Counted from the stretch's first letter, positions 32,141 through 45,203 are shown. The stretch: DNA of 64,000 nucleotides from Staphylococcus marylandisciuri (GCF_025519785.1 NZ_JAOPKZ010000004.1:1-64000), one strand, 5' to 3'. Notes: generated by a model from the letters alone, not told the origin. Numbers and translations: made by a program.

Positions 32141-32217
32141 AAGGTGAGAATGATTGAAATATGATTTGTTTTACTATACGCTAGTGACGTTAGAAAACTG
32201 TCAATCATTCTCATCTT
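32141..32217. promoter_or_regulatory. Long inverted repeat between cydB and ktrC
   Basis: Arms AAGGTGAGAATGATTGA (32141-32157) and TCAATCATTCTCATCTT (32201-32217) pair over 17 positions with one G-U. The 43-nt spacer carries no obvious second stem. After the second arm comes TTAATTTT, a weak T tract, so it may be the cydAB terminator, or a leader element of ktrC. Confidence 0.6.
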
Positions 32218-32234
32218 AATTTTGGAGGAACTTT

Positions 32235-32897
32235 ATGGATAAAGAATATGTAGTAATTGGGTTAGGGCGATTTGGAGGAAGCATCGTCCGTGAACTTAAC
32301 GCATTAGATATGGATGTCATGGCTATCGACTCCAATGAAAATAGAGTTAATGAATATAGCGATATAGCTACGCATGCTGTTGTAGCAGATACTACTGATG
32401 AGGCAGTAATGAAAAGTTTAGGTATTCGTAACTTTGACCACGTCATCGTAGCTATAGGTGAGAATATTCAATCAAGCACATTAACTACTCTCATATTGAA
32501 AGAACTTGGAGTTAAAAAAGTAACGGCTAAAGCACAGAATGACTACCATGCTAAGATTTTAAATAAAATTGGTGCGGATACCGTGGTCCATCCTGAACGT
32601 GATATGGGGCGTCGTATCGCTCACAATGTAGCTAGTGCTAGTGTGCTAGATTACTTAGAGCTTGCAGATGAGCATTCTATTGTCGAAATTAAAGCTAGCG
32701 AGAAGATGGCAGGGCAATCCATAATAGACATGGATATACGTGCACAATACGGAATTAGTATCATAGCTATTAAACGCGGTAGGGATATTATCGTATCTCC
32801 AGACCCTAACATGAGTATCGAATTTGGTGATATTCTGATAATGATTGGTCATGATAACGACCTTAGTCGTTTTGAGAAAAAGGTAGTACGAGGTTAA
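32235..32897 (+). CDS. ktrC: K+ channel regulatory RCK subunit KtrC/KtrA type
   Basis: Cytoplasmic gating subunit (220 aa) of a Ktr potassium uptake system. The N-terminal RCK Rossmann domain has VIGLGRFGGSIV (GxGxxG) and an acidic residue after strand 2 (MAIDSNE) for nucleotide binding. The C-terminal RCK_C domain (about 135-220) is the part that binds c-di-AMP in the S. aureus protein. Ktr membrane subunits are not in the window. GGAGG precedes the ATG. Naming as KtrC follows the S. aureus gene next to cydAB and rnjA; KtrA is the older name. Confidence 0.88.
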   Translation: MDKEYVVIGLGRFGGSIVRELNALDMDVMAIDSNENRVNEYSDIATHAVVADTTDEAVMKSLGIRNFDHVIVAIGENIQSSTLTTLILKELGVKKVTAKAQNDYHAKILNKIGADTVVHPERDMGRRIAHNVASASVLDYLELADEHSIVEIKASEKMAGQSIIDMDIRAQYGISIIAIKRGRDIIVSPDPNMSIEFGDILIMIGHDNDLSRFEKKVVRG

Positions 32898-32916
32898 TAA
32901 CTCTACAACACTACAA

Positions 32917-32977
32917 TAAAAGCATTGAAGCTAGTAAGTTCAACACAAAGGTTTTGGACTAGCTCCAATGCTTTTTT
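32917..32977 (+). terminator. Terminator of ktrC
   Basis: AAAAGCATTG-GAGCTAGT-type arms, AAAAGCATTGAAGCTAG and CTAGCTCCAATGCTTTT, followed by a T run, 20 bases after ktrC. Confidence 0.85.
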
Positions 32978-33100
32978 TATTTGTCTTCTAGGTTTAGCTA
33001 TATAAAGTTATGCTACTTATCAGCATAGTGCGTCATTGATAGGATTACGTACTTCGAACATTAAATATAACTTATTTAACTTGAAGCTTTTTTAGTTACT

Positions 33101-33436
33101 GAGGTTGAGACATAAATCCCAGAAAAAATAACACTCAGATGATTTAATTCATTTCATCTGAGTGTTTCTTCTTGGAAGCGGGACTACGAAATCTAATTTG
33201 AACAAAAAGATTTCGTAGTCCCGCCCCGGCAAGGATGACTAGAATTGAAAAAAGCTTGATACGAGCGCATTTTCAAATCAGTCATCTACTGCCAGGATGT
33301 TGAAGAGGCTGGGATTTATGTCCCAGTTTCTCTTTGGTGGGGCCCACCCCAACTCGCTGTGCTTGTTGAAACTGGTTTACCAGTTTCTCCGTGTTGGGGC
33401 CCCCTGCTCAAAGCCGAAACACTTTTGACTCGACCT
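33101..33436. repeat. Intergenic repeat cluster 7 with terminator hairpin
   Basis: Lies between convergent ktrC and rnjA. It holds a separate stem (ACACTCAGATGA / TCATCTGAGTGT, 33131-33165, T-rich on both sides), then the composite repeat in inverted orientation (nested hairpin about 33223-33293), then STAR-like GGGGCCC units. The stem has T runs on both strands and could terminate both neighbours. Confidence 0.85.
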
Positions 33437-33448
33437 AAGCTCTTACTA

Positions 33449-35421
<1,973 letters not shown>

Positions 35422-35574
35422 TTTAAATAGTTCCTCCTATAATTATATATTCTGTAAATTATTATCTTAATTATATTAAATGCCTTTGGTTAACTACGTG
35501 GAAAGACGGAGAAGTAATATGTTAGGATGTCACAACTTTCTCTGCTTTAAAAGGTATTGTTACAAAATATAAAG

Positions 35575-35615
35575 AGAACATACCAGCTTTCTGCCCAGTA
35601 TGTTTCCAAAGGCGA
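35575..35615 (-). terminator. Possible minus-strand terminator
   Basis: AACATAC(T) and (G)GTATGTT pair across a 13-nt loop. On the minus strand they are followed by CTCTTTATATTTT. It could end the amino-acid permease message, but lies 430 bases beyond that gene. The T tract is imperfect. Confidence 0.4.
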
Positions 35616-35834
35616 ATTATGTCGTTCATCAGCAAATTAGAATGTCAGACACTCTAATTTCAGTTATTTCTTATTCTACATTATGTAATTAAATAAATAA
35701 AGCAGTTTTATTCGTATTGAAGTTAGATGGTAAACGTTATCCATATACTTATGAAATTGTACAATTAGAATAAACTTTAAAGAAGCCTTTTACTGAGTGA
35801 GTAATGAGGAAATTAATGATGTTATAATAGCGGG

Positions 35835-35859
35835 GTTTGTCGGTATAAAGGGGGGGTAT
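35835..35859 (+). promoter_or_regulatory. SigB-like promoter, possible small RNA start
   Basis: GTTTGT (35835-35840), 13-base spacer, GGGTAT (35854-35859), matching the SigB consensus at four of six and six of six. A TGTTATAAT extended -10 for SigA also lies at 35820-35828. No annotated gene follows, so a non-coding or very short coding transcript is suggested. The run of seven G residues makes a chance match possible. Confidence 0.45.
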
Positions 35860-35861
35860 TT

Positions 35862-35960
35862 ACTAGCAATTCAAAGCCATGTTTGACGGAGAGCAAATCA
35901 ATTACGGAGAGTAAATCAATTAATGATGTCTTCCTACAAACATGACTATGCTGCTAGTAT
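35862..35960 (+). ncRNA. Candidate structured transcript with tandem repeat
   Basis: Downstream of the SigB-like promoter, CTAGCA and TGCTAG, then CATGTTTG and CAAACATG, form nested inverted arms around two copies of an 18-bp tandem repeat ACGGAGAG(C/T)AAATCAATT (35886-35903 and 35904-35921). The second repeat is followed by ATG and a 19-codon frame (MMSSYKHDYAASIV...). No intrinsic terminator is obvious. The rest of the 35.4-36.05 kb gap holds no gene I can support. Confidence 0.4.
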
Positions 35961-36049
35961 AGTAAGATGCGTTGTCAATTAATCATTTGAACATCAAAGA
36001 AAATCGCTTTTGTAAACAGAGCTGCTAAGCCTGTCTAAATCAGACTACA

Positions 36050-37417
36050 TTACGGTTTTAACCTCTTCTGCATCACACGCTTATGTATGAAATAAGCTAT
36101 TGTAACGCCTAGATACCACACTGGTGATAGAATAAATCCTATTAAAGTTTCTTGGTCGAAAAGCATAATTACGATAATAAATATAAAGAAAGCAATTACA
36201 GCATAAGCAGAAACAATTCCACCTGGCAGCTTGAATTTACTCGCCTTATGAAGTGCTTTGTCTTTCTTCACGTATTTCACATACGCACAAACAATTAGAA
36301 TCCACACTGCAATCGTAATAGAAGTCGTAATGGCACTGATATAAATAAATACTTTCTCTCCATCTGGGATGATGTAATTAAGCACCACAGTTATAGAAAT
36401 AAGTACGCACGTAACTAGCAATGCGTTGCGAGGAATGCCTCGTTTAGTTAATTTAACCATCATTTCAGGTGCTTGGTCATTATCTCCTAGACTAAAGAGG
36501 ATACGACTATTTGTGAATATACCACTATTGGCCGACGACGCAGCTGATGTCAAGACTACTGAGTTAATGACTAACGCTGCAAATGGAATACCTGCTAGTG
36601 CAAATAAACTTACAAATGGACTGTTTTCTGGAATGATTTGTGTCCAAGGTACCACCATCATGATCACAGCAAGAGCGCCTACGTAGAATATGAGAATACG
36701 TAAAGGTACGCTATTAATTGCACGAGGAAGCGTTTTTTCAGGGTCTTTTGTTTCACCTGCAGTAATACCGATAAACTCAATTCCAATGAAAGCATAAACA
36801 GCCATTTGGAATGATAATAGGAAACCAGTTAGACCATGTGGGAACATCCCTCCATGAACGTATAAGTTAGAGAAAGAGGCGTGGCCATGCGGTGTCTTGA
36901 AAGATAAGACGACCAAGACGATCCCGACTACAATCAAAGCAAGTATCGTTACAACTTTAATGATTGCAAACCAAAATTCTAATTCTCCAAAAACTTTAGT
37001 ACTCGTTAAGTTTAATGCTAATAACAGTAAAAGTACTGCAAAACAACTTACCCACGTAGGAATGTTGGGATTAAAGTATTGCATGTATTGTGCTATCGCT
37101 GTTAAATCACCCATAACTGTAATGACCCATGATATCCAATAAGACCAGCCGACGACGAATCCTACAAATGGTCCGAGATATTCGTAGGTGATTTCAGTAA
37201 ATGTATTAAAACCTGTTTTAGCGAGTAACATTTCTCCCATTGCTCTCATGAATAAAAACAAGAAGAAGCCAACGATCATATACGTAAATAGAATCGAAGG
37301 ACCGGCTTTAGCAATTGTGTTTCCAGAACCGAAAAAGAGACCTGTACCAATTGCTCCACCAATTGCTATGAGTTGAATATGACGATTACTCAACTCACGT
37401 TTTAAATGCTTTGTCAT
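36050..37417 (-). CDS. APC-family amino-acid permease, CycA/AAT-like
   Basis: A 455-aa permease of the amino acid-polyamine-organocation superfamily with about twelve transmembrane helices. The helix-1 motif IQLIAIGGAIGTGLFFGSG and the GWSYWISWVI segment are typical of the AAT group (D-alanine/D-serine/glycine CycA, AapA and similar). The true substrate cannot be read from the sequence. The ATG at 37415-37417 has GGAGAG seven bases upstream and begins MTKHLKRELSNRHIQ; an ATG five codons earlier is less well placed. It stands alone between rpoY and def. Confidence 0.85.
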   Translation of the reverse strand: MTKHLKRELSNRHIQLIAIGGAIGTGLFFGSGNTIAKAGPSILFTYMIVGFFLFLFMRAMGEMLLAKTGFNTFTEITYEYLGPFVGFVVGWSYWISWVITVMGDLTAIAQYMQYFNPNIPTWVSCFAVLLLLLALNLTSTKVFGELEFWFAIIKVVTILALIVVGIVLVVLSFKTPHGHASFSNLYVHGGMFPHGLTGFLLSFQMAVYAFIGIEFIGITAGETKDPEKTLPRAINSVPLRILIFYVGALAVIMMVVPWTQIIPENSPFVSLFALAGIPFAALVINSVVLTSAASSANSGIFTNSRILFSLGDNDQAPEMMVKLTKRGIPRNALLVTCVLISITVVLNYIIPDGEKVFIYISAITTSITIAVWILIVCAYVKYVKKDKALHKASKFKLPGGIVSAYAVIAFFIFIIVIMLFDQETLIGFILSPVWYLGVTIAYFIHKRVMQKRLKP

Positions 37418-37432
37418 TTTACTTCTCTCCAT

Positions 37433-37760
37433 TCACCTTGAAGTGAATAATATACATTAACAAACTACATACCCCTAATGTTAAAGCGTATATTATTAAA
37501 GGTATATTACACTAATATTCAGAATATTACAACTTAACTTTTACTCCTAAAATGCAATTTGATATTAAAAAGGGTATGTAAGTATCTTTTTTAGAGTTTA
37601 TAGACTAAATGTGGTTGGTCTTCATTAGTTCATAAGTGGATTAGCTTGTGAAAGTTGCATACATTTTATATGATTGAGGAATTAATATGAGATTTAATGT
37701 ATAGTAGAACTGAGGTGTCAGAGACGTATACTCGTATTAAATCTAGAAAGAAGGATAGTC
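37433..37760. other. Non-coding stretch between permease and 90-aa gene
   Basis: AT-rich sequence between two divergent genes, so it should contain both promoters. I see no third gene, no repeat of the window families and no clear operator. Confidence 0.5.
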
Positions 37761-38033
37761 ATGAAGAAAATTGACAGATTAATCAGAGAAATCAAGAGAG
37801 AACAGAACCGAACTGATAAATTATTGCGAGAAATTACTTTTGAAATTAGAGACAAACAAGTCATCATGTTTTTTAACTATGAGGAGACTATAGATAATAT
37901 TCATGATAATCCTCATGCAGTTAAACATAATCACGATCCAGAATTTTTAAATTTAAAAGAGTTAGATATGTTAAAGCCGAAACTGTCAGAAATAGGTTTG
38001 CCTTTCACTGAACGTCGAGATGACTTTATGTGA
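37761..38033 (+). CDS. Hypothetical protein, 90 aa
   Basis: A small soluble protein with a very basic start (MKKIDRLIREIKREQNRTDKLL, probably an amphipathic helix) and a more acidic second half containing a His/Asn-rich stretch (NPHAVKHNHDPEF). GAAGG lies eight bases before the ATG. There is no membrane segment, signal peptide or Cys. I recognise no family. It is monocistronic and flanked by non-coding DNA. Its start signal and protein-like composition support a real gene; its function is unknown. Confidence 0.6.
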   Translation: MKKIDRLIREIKREQNRTDKLLREITFEIRDKQVIMFFNYEETIDNIHDNPHAVKHNHDPEFLNLKELDMLKPKLSEIGLPFTERRDDFM

Positions 38034-38410
38034 CGACAAACTAATTTAGATAGAACTGTAAATAGTTGGAATATTTGTTGCAGGCAGCAGCATTAATAGA
38101 AATGTGTAGATACATTTTCATGACTTCATATTAGGGTCGAAGGAATTAATATAGAGGTGGAACTTAGAGAAAGGGAGAAGTTTAATTGATATCGCTGTGC
38201 TGTGGTAAAGCGACTGATTGAGCTTCTTAATAAGCTAGACACTAGCACAGTTAGAAGGGAAAGCGTGACATTGAATTTATAGACTTTCAGAGTCCAAATC
38301 GTTTTTGTCATAAATATTTTGCCATAAATAAGGCTGAATGGTAGGAAGTAGCGCATATAAGTTTAAGTGAGAATAATTGTAGTCATAAATATAAAGACTC
38401 GGTATTATAT
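38034..38410. other. Non-coding stretch, possible decayed sequence
   Basis: No intact gene. One plus-strand frame reads IEVELREREKFN then stop, then a stretch of about 30 codons before another stop, which could be an old gene remnant, but no family is recognised. Confidence 0.35.
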
Positions 38411-38567
38411 GAGGCTGGGACATAATGTAATGTCTCAGCCTCTTTCAGCATCTTGGCAGTAGATGACTGATTTGAAAATGCGCTTATATCAAGCTTTTTT
38501 CAATTCTAGTCATTTTTTCCGGGCGGGACAGGAATCTTTTTATTCATATTAAATTTCTGTCCCGCTC
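38411..38567 (+). repeat. Intergenic hairpin repeat, cluster 8
   Basis: One copy of the composite repeat: GAGGCTGGGACATAATG leader, nested hairpin (about 38455-38523, with some substitutions such as TCATTTTTTCCGGGCG) and the GGGCGGGACAGGAATC palindrome. Downstream of def on its strand, so it may also end that transcript. Confidence 0.85.
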
Positions 38568-38667
38568 ACATTATATAGTCATCACTATGGCATTTATACC
38601 GAGCCTTTAATTTGAGAGAGCACTTGGCTCCTCCCACTGTATTGTTAAAATTGATCAAACTTAACTG

Positions 38668-39219
38668 TCAGGCTTCTACAGCACCATCATGCGGTTGTAA
38701 AGGATTATCATCGTCAATATGGTCATAAAACATGATGCCGTTAAGGTGATCTATTTCGTGTTGAACGACTATAGCTGGGTAACCCTTGAGTCTCAATTTA
38801 ATTTCATTGCCATCGATATCGCTAGCTTTCACAGTTACTCGATTCTTACGGTGTACTAACCCTGGAATATCTTTATCTACACTTAAACAACCTTCGCCTG
38901 TAGGGAGATAGGCTTCCTGTACACTGTGACTCACTATTTTTGGATTAACTAACATGAGATCGTATTTTTTACCACTACCATCATCTGGTAAATGAACAGC
39001 GATCATTCTCTTTGAAAGGTTAATCTGTGGCGCAGCTAAACCTACTCCTGATCTCAGACCATATTTTTTAGCTGTTTCTTCATCTTGACTATTTATGAGA
39101 AATTGACGCATTTCTTGAAGTGTTGTTCTATCTTGATCACTTAACGGTAATTCTACTTCTTCAGCTTTTTCACGCAATGTTGGATGACCATCTCTAATAA
39201 TATCTTTCATTGTTAACAT
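38668..39219 (-). CDS. def: Peptide deformylase
   Basis: Fe/Zn metalloenzyme (183 aa) that removes the formyl group from nascent N-formyl-methionine. All three family motifs are visible: GVGLAAPQI (residues about 59-67), EGCLSV (Cys metal ligand) and [11 protein letters not shown] (HExxH ligands and catalytic Glu). The length is that of the type II Gram-positive enzyme. It is monocistronic and divergent from the YkyA-type lipoprotein gene. Confidence 0.97.
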   Translation of the reverse strand: MLTMKDIIRDGHPTLREKAEEVELPLSDQDRTTLQEMRQFLINSQDEETAKKYGLRSGVGLAAPQINLSKRMIAVHLPDDGSGKKYDLMLVNPKIVSHSVQEAYLPTGEGCLSVDKDIPGLVHRKNRVTVKASDIDGNEIKLRLKGYPAIVVQHEIDHLNGIMFYDHIDDDNPLQPHDGAVEA

Positions 39220-39342
39220 GAGTCATACTCCTTCCTTAATTATTCACTATATCAAATTTAAGCGACTGAAATACAGTTTTCTAGTTGCTTTTAGATAAAA
39301 ATTTTTTTACGATAACACTGATATAAAGGAGGAATATACATA

Positions 39343-39972
39343 ATGAAATTAAGACACGGTATAAGTGTCCTATGCGTCTCATCGTTATTATTAGCTGGTT
39401 GCACGACGGACAAGGGAGAGATGAAGGCATATCATCATCAAATTGAAAACGCTCAAGCTAAAGAAAAAGTGATGAATCAATCTGACAAAGAGATGGGACA
39501 GATTCAACGCGACAAGCAACAAGAAATGAAAAAGTTAACCGGACAAAAAGATCTTAAGAAAATTAAAGAACCCTCAAAGAATTTAATTAAAAGTATTGAA
39601 AAACAACAAAAAGCTTTCAGTAAAGAAGAAAAAGCTATGAATGCTTCTAAAGAAGAATATAAAAAAGCACATGAGCACATTAGTAATATTGAGAATGACA
39701 AGCGACGCAAAGCAGTAAAAGAATGGGATGCTGCACTCAAAGCTAAATATAAAGCTTTTGATGAGTATGCTAAAGCATATAACACCGCTTTAAAGAAAGA
39801 AAAAGATAAATTTCAATATGTACTCAAAGAGAAGCCAGAGCAGGATGAATTAAATAACAAATCAACTGAAGTAAATAAGTCTTACGAAAAAATTTCTGAT
39901 AAGTTGAAGAAATATCAAGATGCTTCTAAAAAAGCTGATGAGAAAAAACAACAGGCTGAAACATTGCAATAA
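39343..39972 (+). CDS. YkyA-family lipoprotein
   Basis: A 209-aa predicted lipoprotein with lipobox LLLAGC (Cys20). The rest is a long, highly charged helical region rich in Lys, Glu and Gln (about residues 25-209) that looks like a coiled coil on the outer face of the membrane. The pattern matches the YkyA family found between def and pdhA in Firmicutes. AAAGGAGG precedes the ATG. Function is not known; a role as a cell-wall binding or spacer protein is only inferred from the architecture. Confidence 0.85.
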   Translation: MKLRHGISVLCVSSLLLAGCTTDKGEMKAYHHQIENAQAKEKVMNQSDKEMGQIQRDKQQEMKKLTGQKDLKKIKEPSKNLIKSIEKQQKAFSKEEKAMNASKEEYKKAHEHISNIENDKRRKAVKEWDAALKAKYKAFDEYAKAYNTALKKEKDKFQYVLKEKPEQDELNNKSTEVNKSYEKISDKLKKYQDASKKADEKKQQAETLQ

Positions 39973-40161
39973 TTGATTATGACAACTATTAGTTCAAGAA
40001 ATTAACATAGATTTAGCACGTTTATGTTGTATGCGCTTTCGTAAATAAGTTAAAATATAACTGGAAGTCGTATGAAGTATATTGATACAGTTAACATATT
40101 TTAACTAATACAGATGTAGGTCTGTACTTATCAACGTTGATACAGAACATTTTATAATTTG

Positions 40162-40190
40162 TTAACAGTATAATCTCGATGTGGTACAAT
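40162..40190 (+). promoter_or_regulatory. Promoter of pdhABCD
   Basis: TTAACA (40162-40167), 17-base spacer, TACAAT (40185-40190), 57 bases before the pdhA ATG. Good SigA match; no regulator site was identified. Confidence 0.65.
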
Positions 40191-40246
40191 ACGAATTGAT
40201 AAAAAAGAAATTTTTTCTATTATACGGGAAAGGTATGGTGAATTGA

Positions 40247-41359
<1,113 letters not shown>

Positions 41360-41362
41360 CCC

Positions 41363-42340
41363 ATGGCACAAATGACAATGGTTCAAGCGATTAATAACGC
41401 GCTCAAAACTGAACTACAAAACGATGAAAATGTTTTACTTTTCGGAGAAGACGTCGGTGTTAATGGCGGTGTATTCCGTGTAACTGAAGGGTTACAAAAA
41501 GAATTTGGAGAAGACCGAGTATTTGACACTCCATTAGCAGAGTCAGGTATTGGCGGCTTAGCATTAGGACTGAGCACGCAAGGTTATCGCCCAGTAATGG
41601 AAATTCAATTCTTAGGTTTCGTGTTTGAAACATTTGATGAAATAGCTGGTCAAATCGCTCGTACTCGTTTCCGTTCAGGAGATTCTAAGCCTGCACCTGT
41701 TACAATTCGAGCTCCATTTGGTGGTGGCGTGCATACACCTGAATTACATGCTGATAATTTAGAAGGTATTCTCGCACAATCTCCTGGTTTGAGAGTGGTT
41801 ATCCCATCAAATCCATACGATGCTAAAGGGTTGCTTATTTCAGCTATCCGCAGTAATGATCCAGTAGTATTTTTAGAACACATGAAACTTTATCGTTCAT
41901 TCCGTGACGAGGTTCCTGAAGACGAATACACTGTAGAATTAGATAAAGCAAGTATCAAACAAGAAGGTAGTGACCTAACTCTTATTGCTTACGGTGCAAT
42001 GGTTCAAGAATCACTTAAGGCTGCTGAGGAGTTAGAGAAAGATGGTTACTCTGTAGAGGTTATCGATTTACGCACTGTTCAGCCTATCGATATCAAGACG
42101 CTTGTAGCTTCAGTTGAAAAAACAGGACGTGCTGTTGTAGTGCAAGAAGCGCAACGTCAAGCTGGCGTAGGTGCAACAGTTGCTGCTGAGCTAGCTGAGC
42201 GTGCTATTCTATCTTTAGAAGCTCCAATTGCACGTGTAGCTGCAGCTGATACAGTTTATCCGTTCACTCAAGCTGAAAATGTATGGTTACCAAATAAAAA
42301 TGATATCTTAGAACAAGCTAAAGCAACTCTAGAGTTTTAA
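41363..42340 (+). CDS. pdhB: Pyruvate dehydrogenase E1 beta subunit
   Basis: E1 beta (325 aa), the partner of PdhA in the alpha2-beta2 decarboxylase. Typical transketolase-like features are visible: [37 protein letters not shown] and the C-terminal [11 protein letters not shown] region. ATG follows GAAGGAG. A 120-base gap with a strong stem-loop separates it from pdhC. Confidence 0.97.
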   Translation: MAQMTMVQAINNALKTELQNDENVLLFGEDVGVNGGVFRVTEGLQKEFGEDRVFDTPLAESGIGGLALGLSTQGYRPVMEIQFLGFVFETFDEIAGQIARTRFRSGDSKPAPVTIRAPFGGGVHTPELHADNLEGILAQSPGLRVVIPSNPYDAKGLLISAIRSNDPVVFLEHMKLYRSFRDEVPEDEYTVELDKASIKQEGSDLTLIAYGAMVQESLKAAEELEKDGYSVEVIDLRTVQPIDIKTLVASVEKTGRAVVVQEAQRQAGVGATVAAELAERAILSLEAPIARVAAADTVYPFTQAENVWLPNKNDILEQAKATLEF

Positions 42341-42350
42341 GTCTATTCAT

Positions 42351-42414
42351 AAGTAAGTATATAGGGATTATAGTATCGAATACGTCTTTACAATTAATTC
42401 CTCTGTACTTACTT
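42351..42414 (+). promoter_or_regulatory. Intercistronic stem-loop between pdhB and pdhC
   Basis: Arms AAGTAAGTATATAGGGATTA (42351-42370) and TAATTCCTCTGTACTTACTT (42395-42414) can pair along 20 positions (17 Watson-Crick, two G-U, one mismatch) with a 24-nt loop and no T run. This suggests an mRNA processing or stability element rather than a terminator. A weak internal promoter for pdhC cannot be excluded. Confidence 0.6.
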
Positions 42415-42461
42415 AACTGTCAAATAGATAATTTACTATGAAATATTAGGAGGACAAGACC

Positions 42462-43766
42462 GTGGCGTTTGAATTTAAATTACCTGATATTGGTGAAGGT
42501 ATCCATGAAGGTGAAATTGTAAAATGGTTTGTTAAAGCTGGAGACACAATTGAAGAAGATGATGTACTAGCTGAAGTTCAAAACGATAAATCAGTCGTAG
42601 AAATCCCCTCGCCAGTTTCTGGTACTATTGAAGAAGTATTAGTAGATGAAGGTACAGTAGCTGTAGTTGGTGATACTATCGTTAAGATTGATGCCCCTGA
42701 TGCTGAAGAGATGCAATTTAAAGGTGGGGATCATGACGATTCGAAGAAAGATGAACAAGAGGAAACTGACTCATCTCAAGAAGAAGCCACTTCACAAGCT
42801 GATTCAAGCACTGCTGACTCTAGCGAGGAAGATGTTGATGAGAATAGACGCGTTAAAGCAATGCCTTCAGTACGTAAATATGCACGTGAAAACGGCGTGA
42901 ATATCAAAGCTGTTGATGGTACAGGTAAACATGGTCGTATCTTAAAAGAAGATGTCGACGCATACCTAAACGGTGACACAGCTACTGAGACAGAAACTAC
43001 AGCTTCTGATGATTCAGCAAGTGAAAGTACTAGTCAATCCGCACCAGTTTCTCAAGAAGGTGACTTCCCAGAAACAACAGAGAACATCCCAGCAATGCGT
43101 AAAGCTATCGCTAAAGCAATGGTAAACTCTAAACATACAGCTCCACACGTGACGTTAATGGATGAAATTGACGTTCAACAACTTTGGGATCACCGTAAGA
43201 AATTCAAAGAAATTGCTGCAGAGCAAGGCACTAAACTTACATTCTTACCATATGTAGTTAAAGCGCTTGTATCTGCATTGAAAAAATATCCAGCGCTTAA
43301 TACTTCATTCAATGAAGACGAAGGTACAATTACTCATAAACATTATTGGAATATAGGTATTGCGGCTGATACTGAAAGAGGCTTATTAGTTCCAGTAGTT
43401 AAACATGCGGATCGTAAATCAATCTTTGAAATCTCTGATGAAATCAATGAGCTTGCAGTTAAAGCTAGAGATGGTAAACTAACATCAGAAGAAATGAAAG
43501 GTGCTACTTGCACAATTAGTAATATTGGTTCTGCAGGTGGACAATGGTTTACACCAGTAATCAACCATCCAGAAGTAGCAATCTTAGGTATTGGTCGTAT
43601 TGCTCAAAAACCAATTGTTAAAGATGGAGAAATCATAGCTGCTCCTGTACTTGCATTATCATTAAGTTTCGACCATAGACAAATTGATGGTGCTACTGGT
43701 CAAAATGCTATGAATCATATTAAACGATTATTAAATAATCCGGAATTATTATTAATGGAGGGGTAA
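42462..43766 (+). CDS. pdhC: Dihydrolipoyl acetyltransferase E2
   Basis: E2 core (434 aa) of the pyruvate dehydrogenase complex. There is one lipoyl domain (lipoyl Lys in [13 protein letters not shown]), an acidic Ser/Thr/Asp-rich linker, a peripheral subunit-binding domain ([20 protein letters not shown]...), a second Ser/Thr linker and the catalytic domain with [12 protein letters not shown] (catalytic His). It starts with GTG at 42462, preceded by TAGGAGGAC. A stretch of three bases separates it from pdhD. Confidence 0.97.
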   Translation: MAFEFKLPDIGEGIHEGEIVKWFVKAGDTIEEDDVLAEVQNDKSVVEIPSPVSGTIEEVLVDEGTVAVVGDTIVKIDAPDAEEMQFKGGDHDDSKKDEQEETDSSQEEATSQADSSTADSSEEDVDENRRVKAMPSVRKYARENGVNIKAVDGTGKHGRILKEDVDAYLNGDTATETETTASDDSASESTSQSAPVSQEGDFPETTENIPAMRKAIAKAMVNSKHTAPHVTLMDEIDVQQLWDHRKKFKEIAAEQGTKLTFLPYVVKALVSALKKYPALNTSFNEDEGTITHKHYWNIGIAADTERGLLVPVVKHADRKSIFEISDEINELAVKARDGKLTSEEMKGATCTISNIGSAGGQWFTPVINHPEVAILGIGRIAQKPIVKDGEIIAAPVLALSLSFDHRQIDGATGQNAMNHIKRLLNNPELLLMEG

Positions 43767-43769
43767 AAT

Positions 43770-45176
43770 ATGGTAGTTGGAGATTTTCCAATTGAAACTG
43801 ACACTATAGTAATCGGAGCAGGTCCAGGTGGATACGTAGCTGCTATTCGTGCTGCACAATTAGGACAAAAAGTAACAATTGTTGAGAAAGGCAATTTAGG
43901 TGGCGTTTGTCTTAATGTAGGATGTATTCCTTCTAAAGCACTTTTACACGTATCTCACCGCTTTGAAGAAGCTCAGAATTCTGAAAACCTAGGTGTGGTA
44001 GCTGAAAGTGTTAGATTGAAATTTGATCAGGTACAAGAGTTCAAAAACTCAGTAGTTAACAAGTTAACTGGTGGAGTTGAAGGATTACTAAAAGGTAATA
44101 AAGTTGAAATTGTTAAAGGTGAAGCTTACTTCGTTGATAATAATAGTTTACGAGTTATGGATGAAAAGTCAGCTCAAACTTACAACTTTAAAAATGCCAT
44201 TATTGCTACAGGTTCTAGACCAATCGAAATTCCTAATTTCGAATTTGGCAAACGCGTTATCGATTCAACAGGTGCGCTTAATTTAGAAGAAGTACCTAAG
44301 AAATTAGTTGTAGTCGGCGGTGGCTACATTGGTTCTGAGTTAGGTACAGCATATGCTAATTTCGGTTCTGAAGTTACTATTCTTGAAGGTGCTAAGGATA
44401 TCCTAGGTGGCTTTGAGAAGCAAATGACGCAACCTGTTAAAAAAGGTATGAAAGAAAAAGGAATCGAAATTGTGACAGAAGCTATGGCGAAGTCAGCTGA
44501 AGAAAGTGAAGATGGCGTAACAGTTACTTACGAAGTTAAAGGTGAAGAAAAAACGATCGAAGCTGATTACGTATTAGTAACAGTTGGTCGTCGACCTAAT
44601 ACAGATGAGTTAGGTTTAGAAGAATTAGGTATTAAATTTGGCGAACGTGGTTTATTAGAAGTTGATAAACAAAGCAGAACTTCAATTGACAATATTTATG
44701 CAATTGGAGACATCGTACCAGGTTTAGCTCTTGCTCATAAAGCGAGTTATGAAGCTAAAGTAGCTGCTGAAGCAATCTCAGGAGAAGCTTCTGAAGTAGA
44801 TTATATCGGTATGCCAGCAGTAGCGTTTACTGATCCAGAACTAGCTCAAGTAGGTTATACTGAAGCTCAAGCTAAAGAAGAAGGTATCGATTATAAAGCT
44901 TCTAAATTCCCATATGCAGCGAACGGTCGTGCTTTATCATTAGATGATACTAACGGCTTCATTAAATTAATTACGTTAAAAGAAGACAACACTGTAATTG
45001 GAGCACAAGTCGCAGGAACAGGAGCTTCTGACGTTATCTCTGAATTAGGTTTAGCTATCGAATCAGGTATGAATGCTGAAGATATCGCCTTAACTGTACA
45101 CGCTCACCCAACATTAGGTGAAATGTCAATGGAAGCTGCTGAAAAAGCACTTGGACTTCCAATTCACTCAATGTAA
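43770..45176 (+). CDS. pdhD: Dihydrolipoamide dehydrogenase E3
   Basis: FAD-dependent E3 (468 aa), which reoxidises dihydrolipoamide and reduces NAD+. FAD site [15 protein letters not shown], redox disulfide [19 protein letters not shown] site [16 protein letters not shown] and the catalytic His-Glu near the C-terminus, HAHPTLGEM, are all present. Last gene of pdhABCD and followed by a strong terminator. E3 may also serve other 2-oxoacid complexes, which is family knowledge. Confidence 0.98.
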   Translation: MVVGDFPIETDTIVIGAGPGGYVAAIRAAQLGQKVTIVEKGNLGGVCLNVGCIPSKALLHVSHRFEEAQNSENLGVVAESVRLKFDQVQEFKNSVVNKLTGGVEGLLKGNKVEIVKGEAYFVDNNSLRVMDEKSAQTYNFKNAIIATGSRPIEIPNFEFGKRVIDSTGALNLEEVPKKLVVVGGGYIGSELGTAYANFGSEVTILEGAKDILGGFEKQMTQPVKKGMKEKGIEIVTEAMAKSAEESEDGVTVTYEVKGEEKTIEADYVLVTVGRRPNTDELGLEELGIKFGERGLLEVDKQSRTSIDNIYAIGDIVPGLALAHKASYEAKVAAEAISGEASEVDYIGMPAVAFTDPELAQVGYTEAQAKEEGIDYKASKFPYAANGRALSLDDTNGFIKLITLKEDNTVIGAQVAGTGASDVISELGLAIESGMNAEDIALTVHAHPTLGEMSMEAAEKALGLPIHSM

Positions 45177-45203
45177 TACTCTATAAATATAGCTATTTAT
45201 TAA

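Noticed and set aside
32143..32160. Fur-box reading of TGAGAATGATTGAAAT
   Set aside because: Only part of the 7-1-7 Fur pattern fits. The sequence is better explained as one arm of the 17-bp inverted repeat.
38126..38356. 76-aa minus-strand frame
   Set aside because: No ribosome site and no recognisable family. It lies in a gap between a hypothetical gene and a repeat, and may be decayed sequence.
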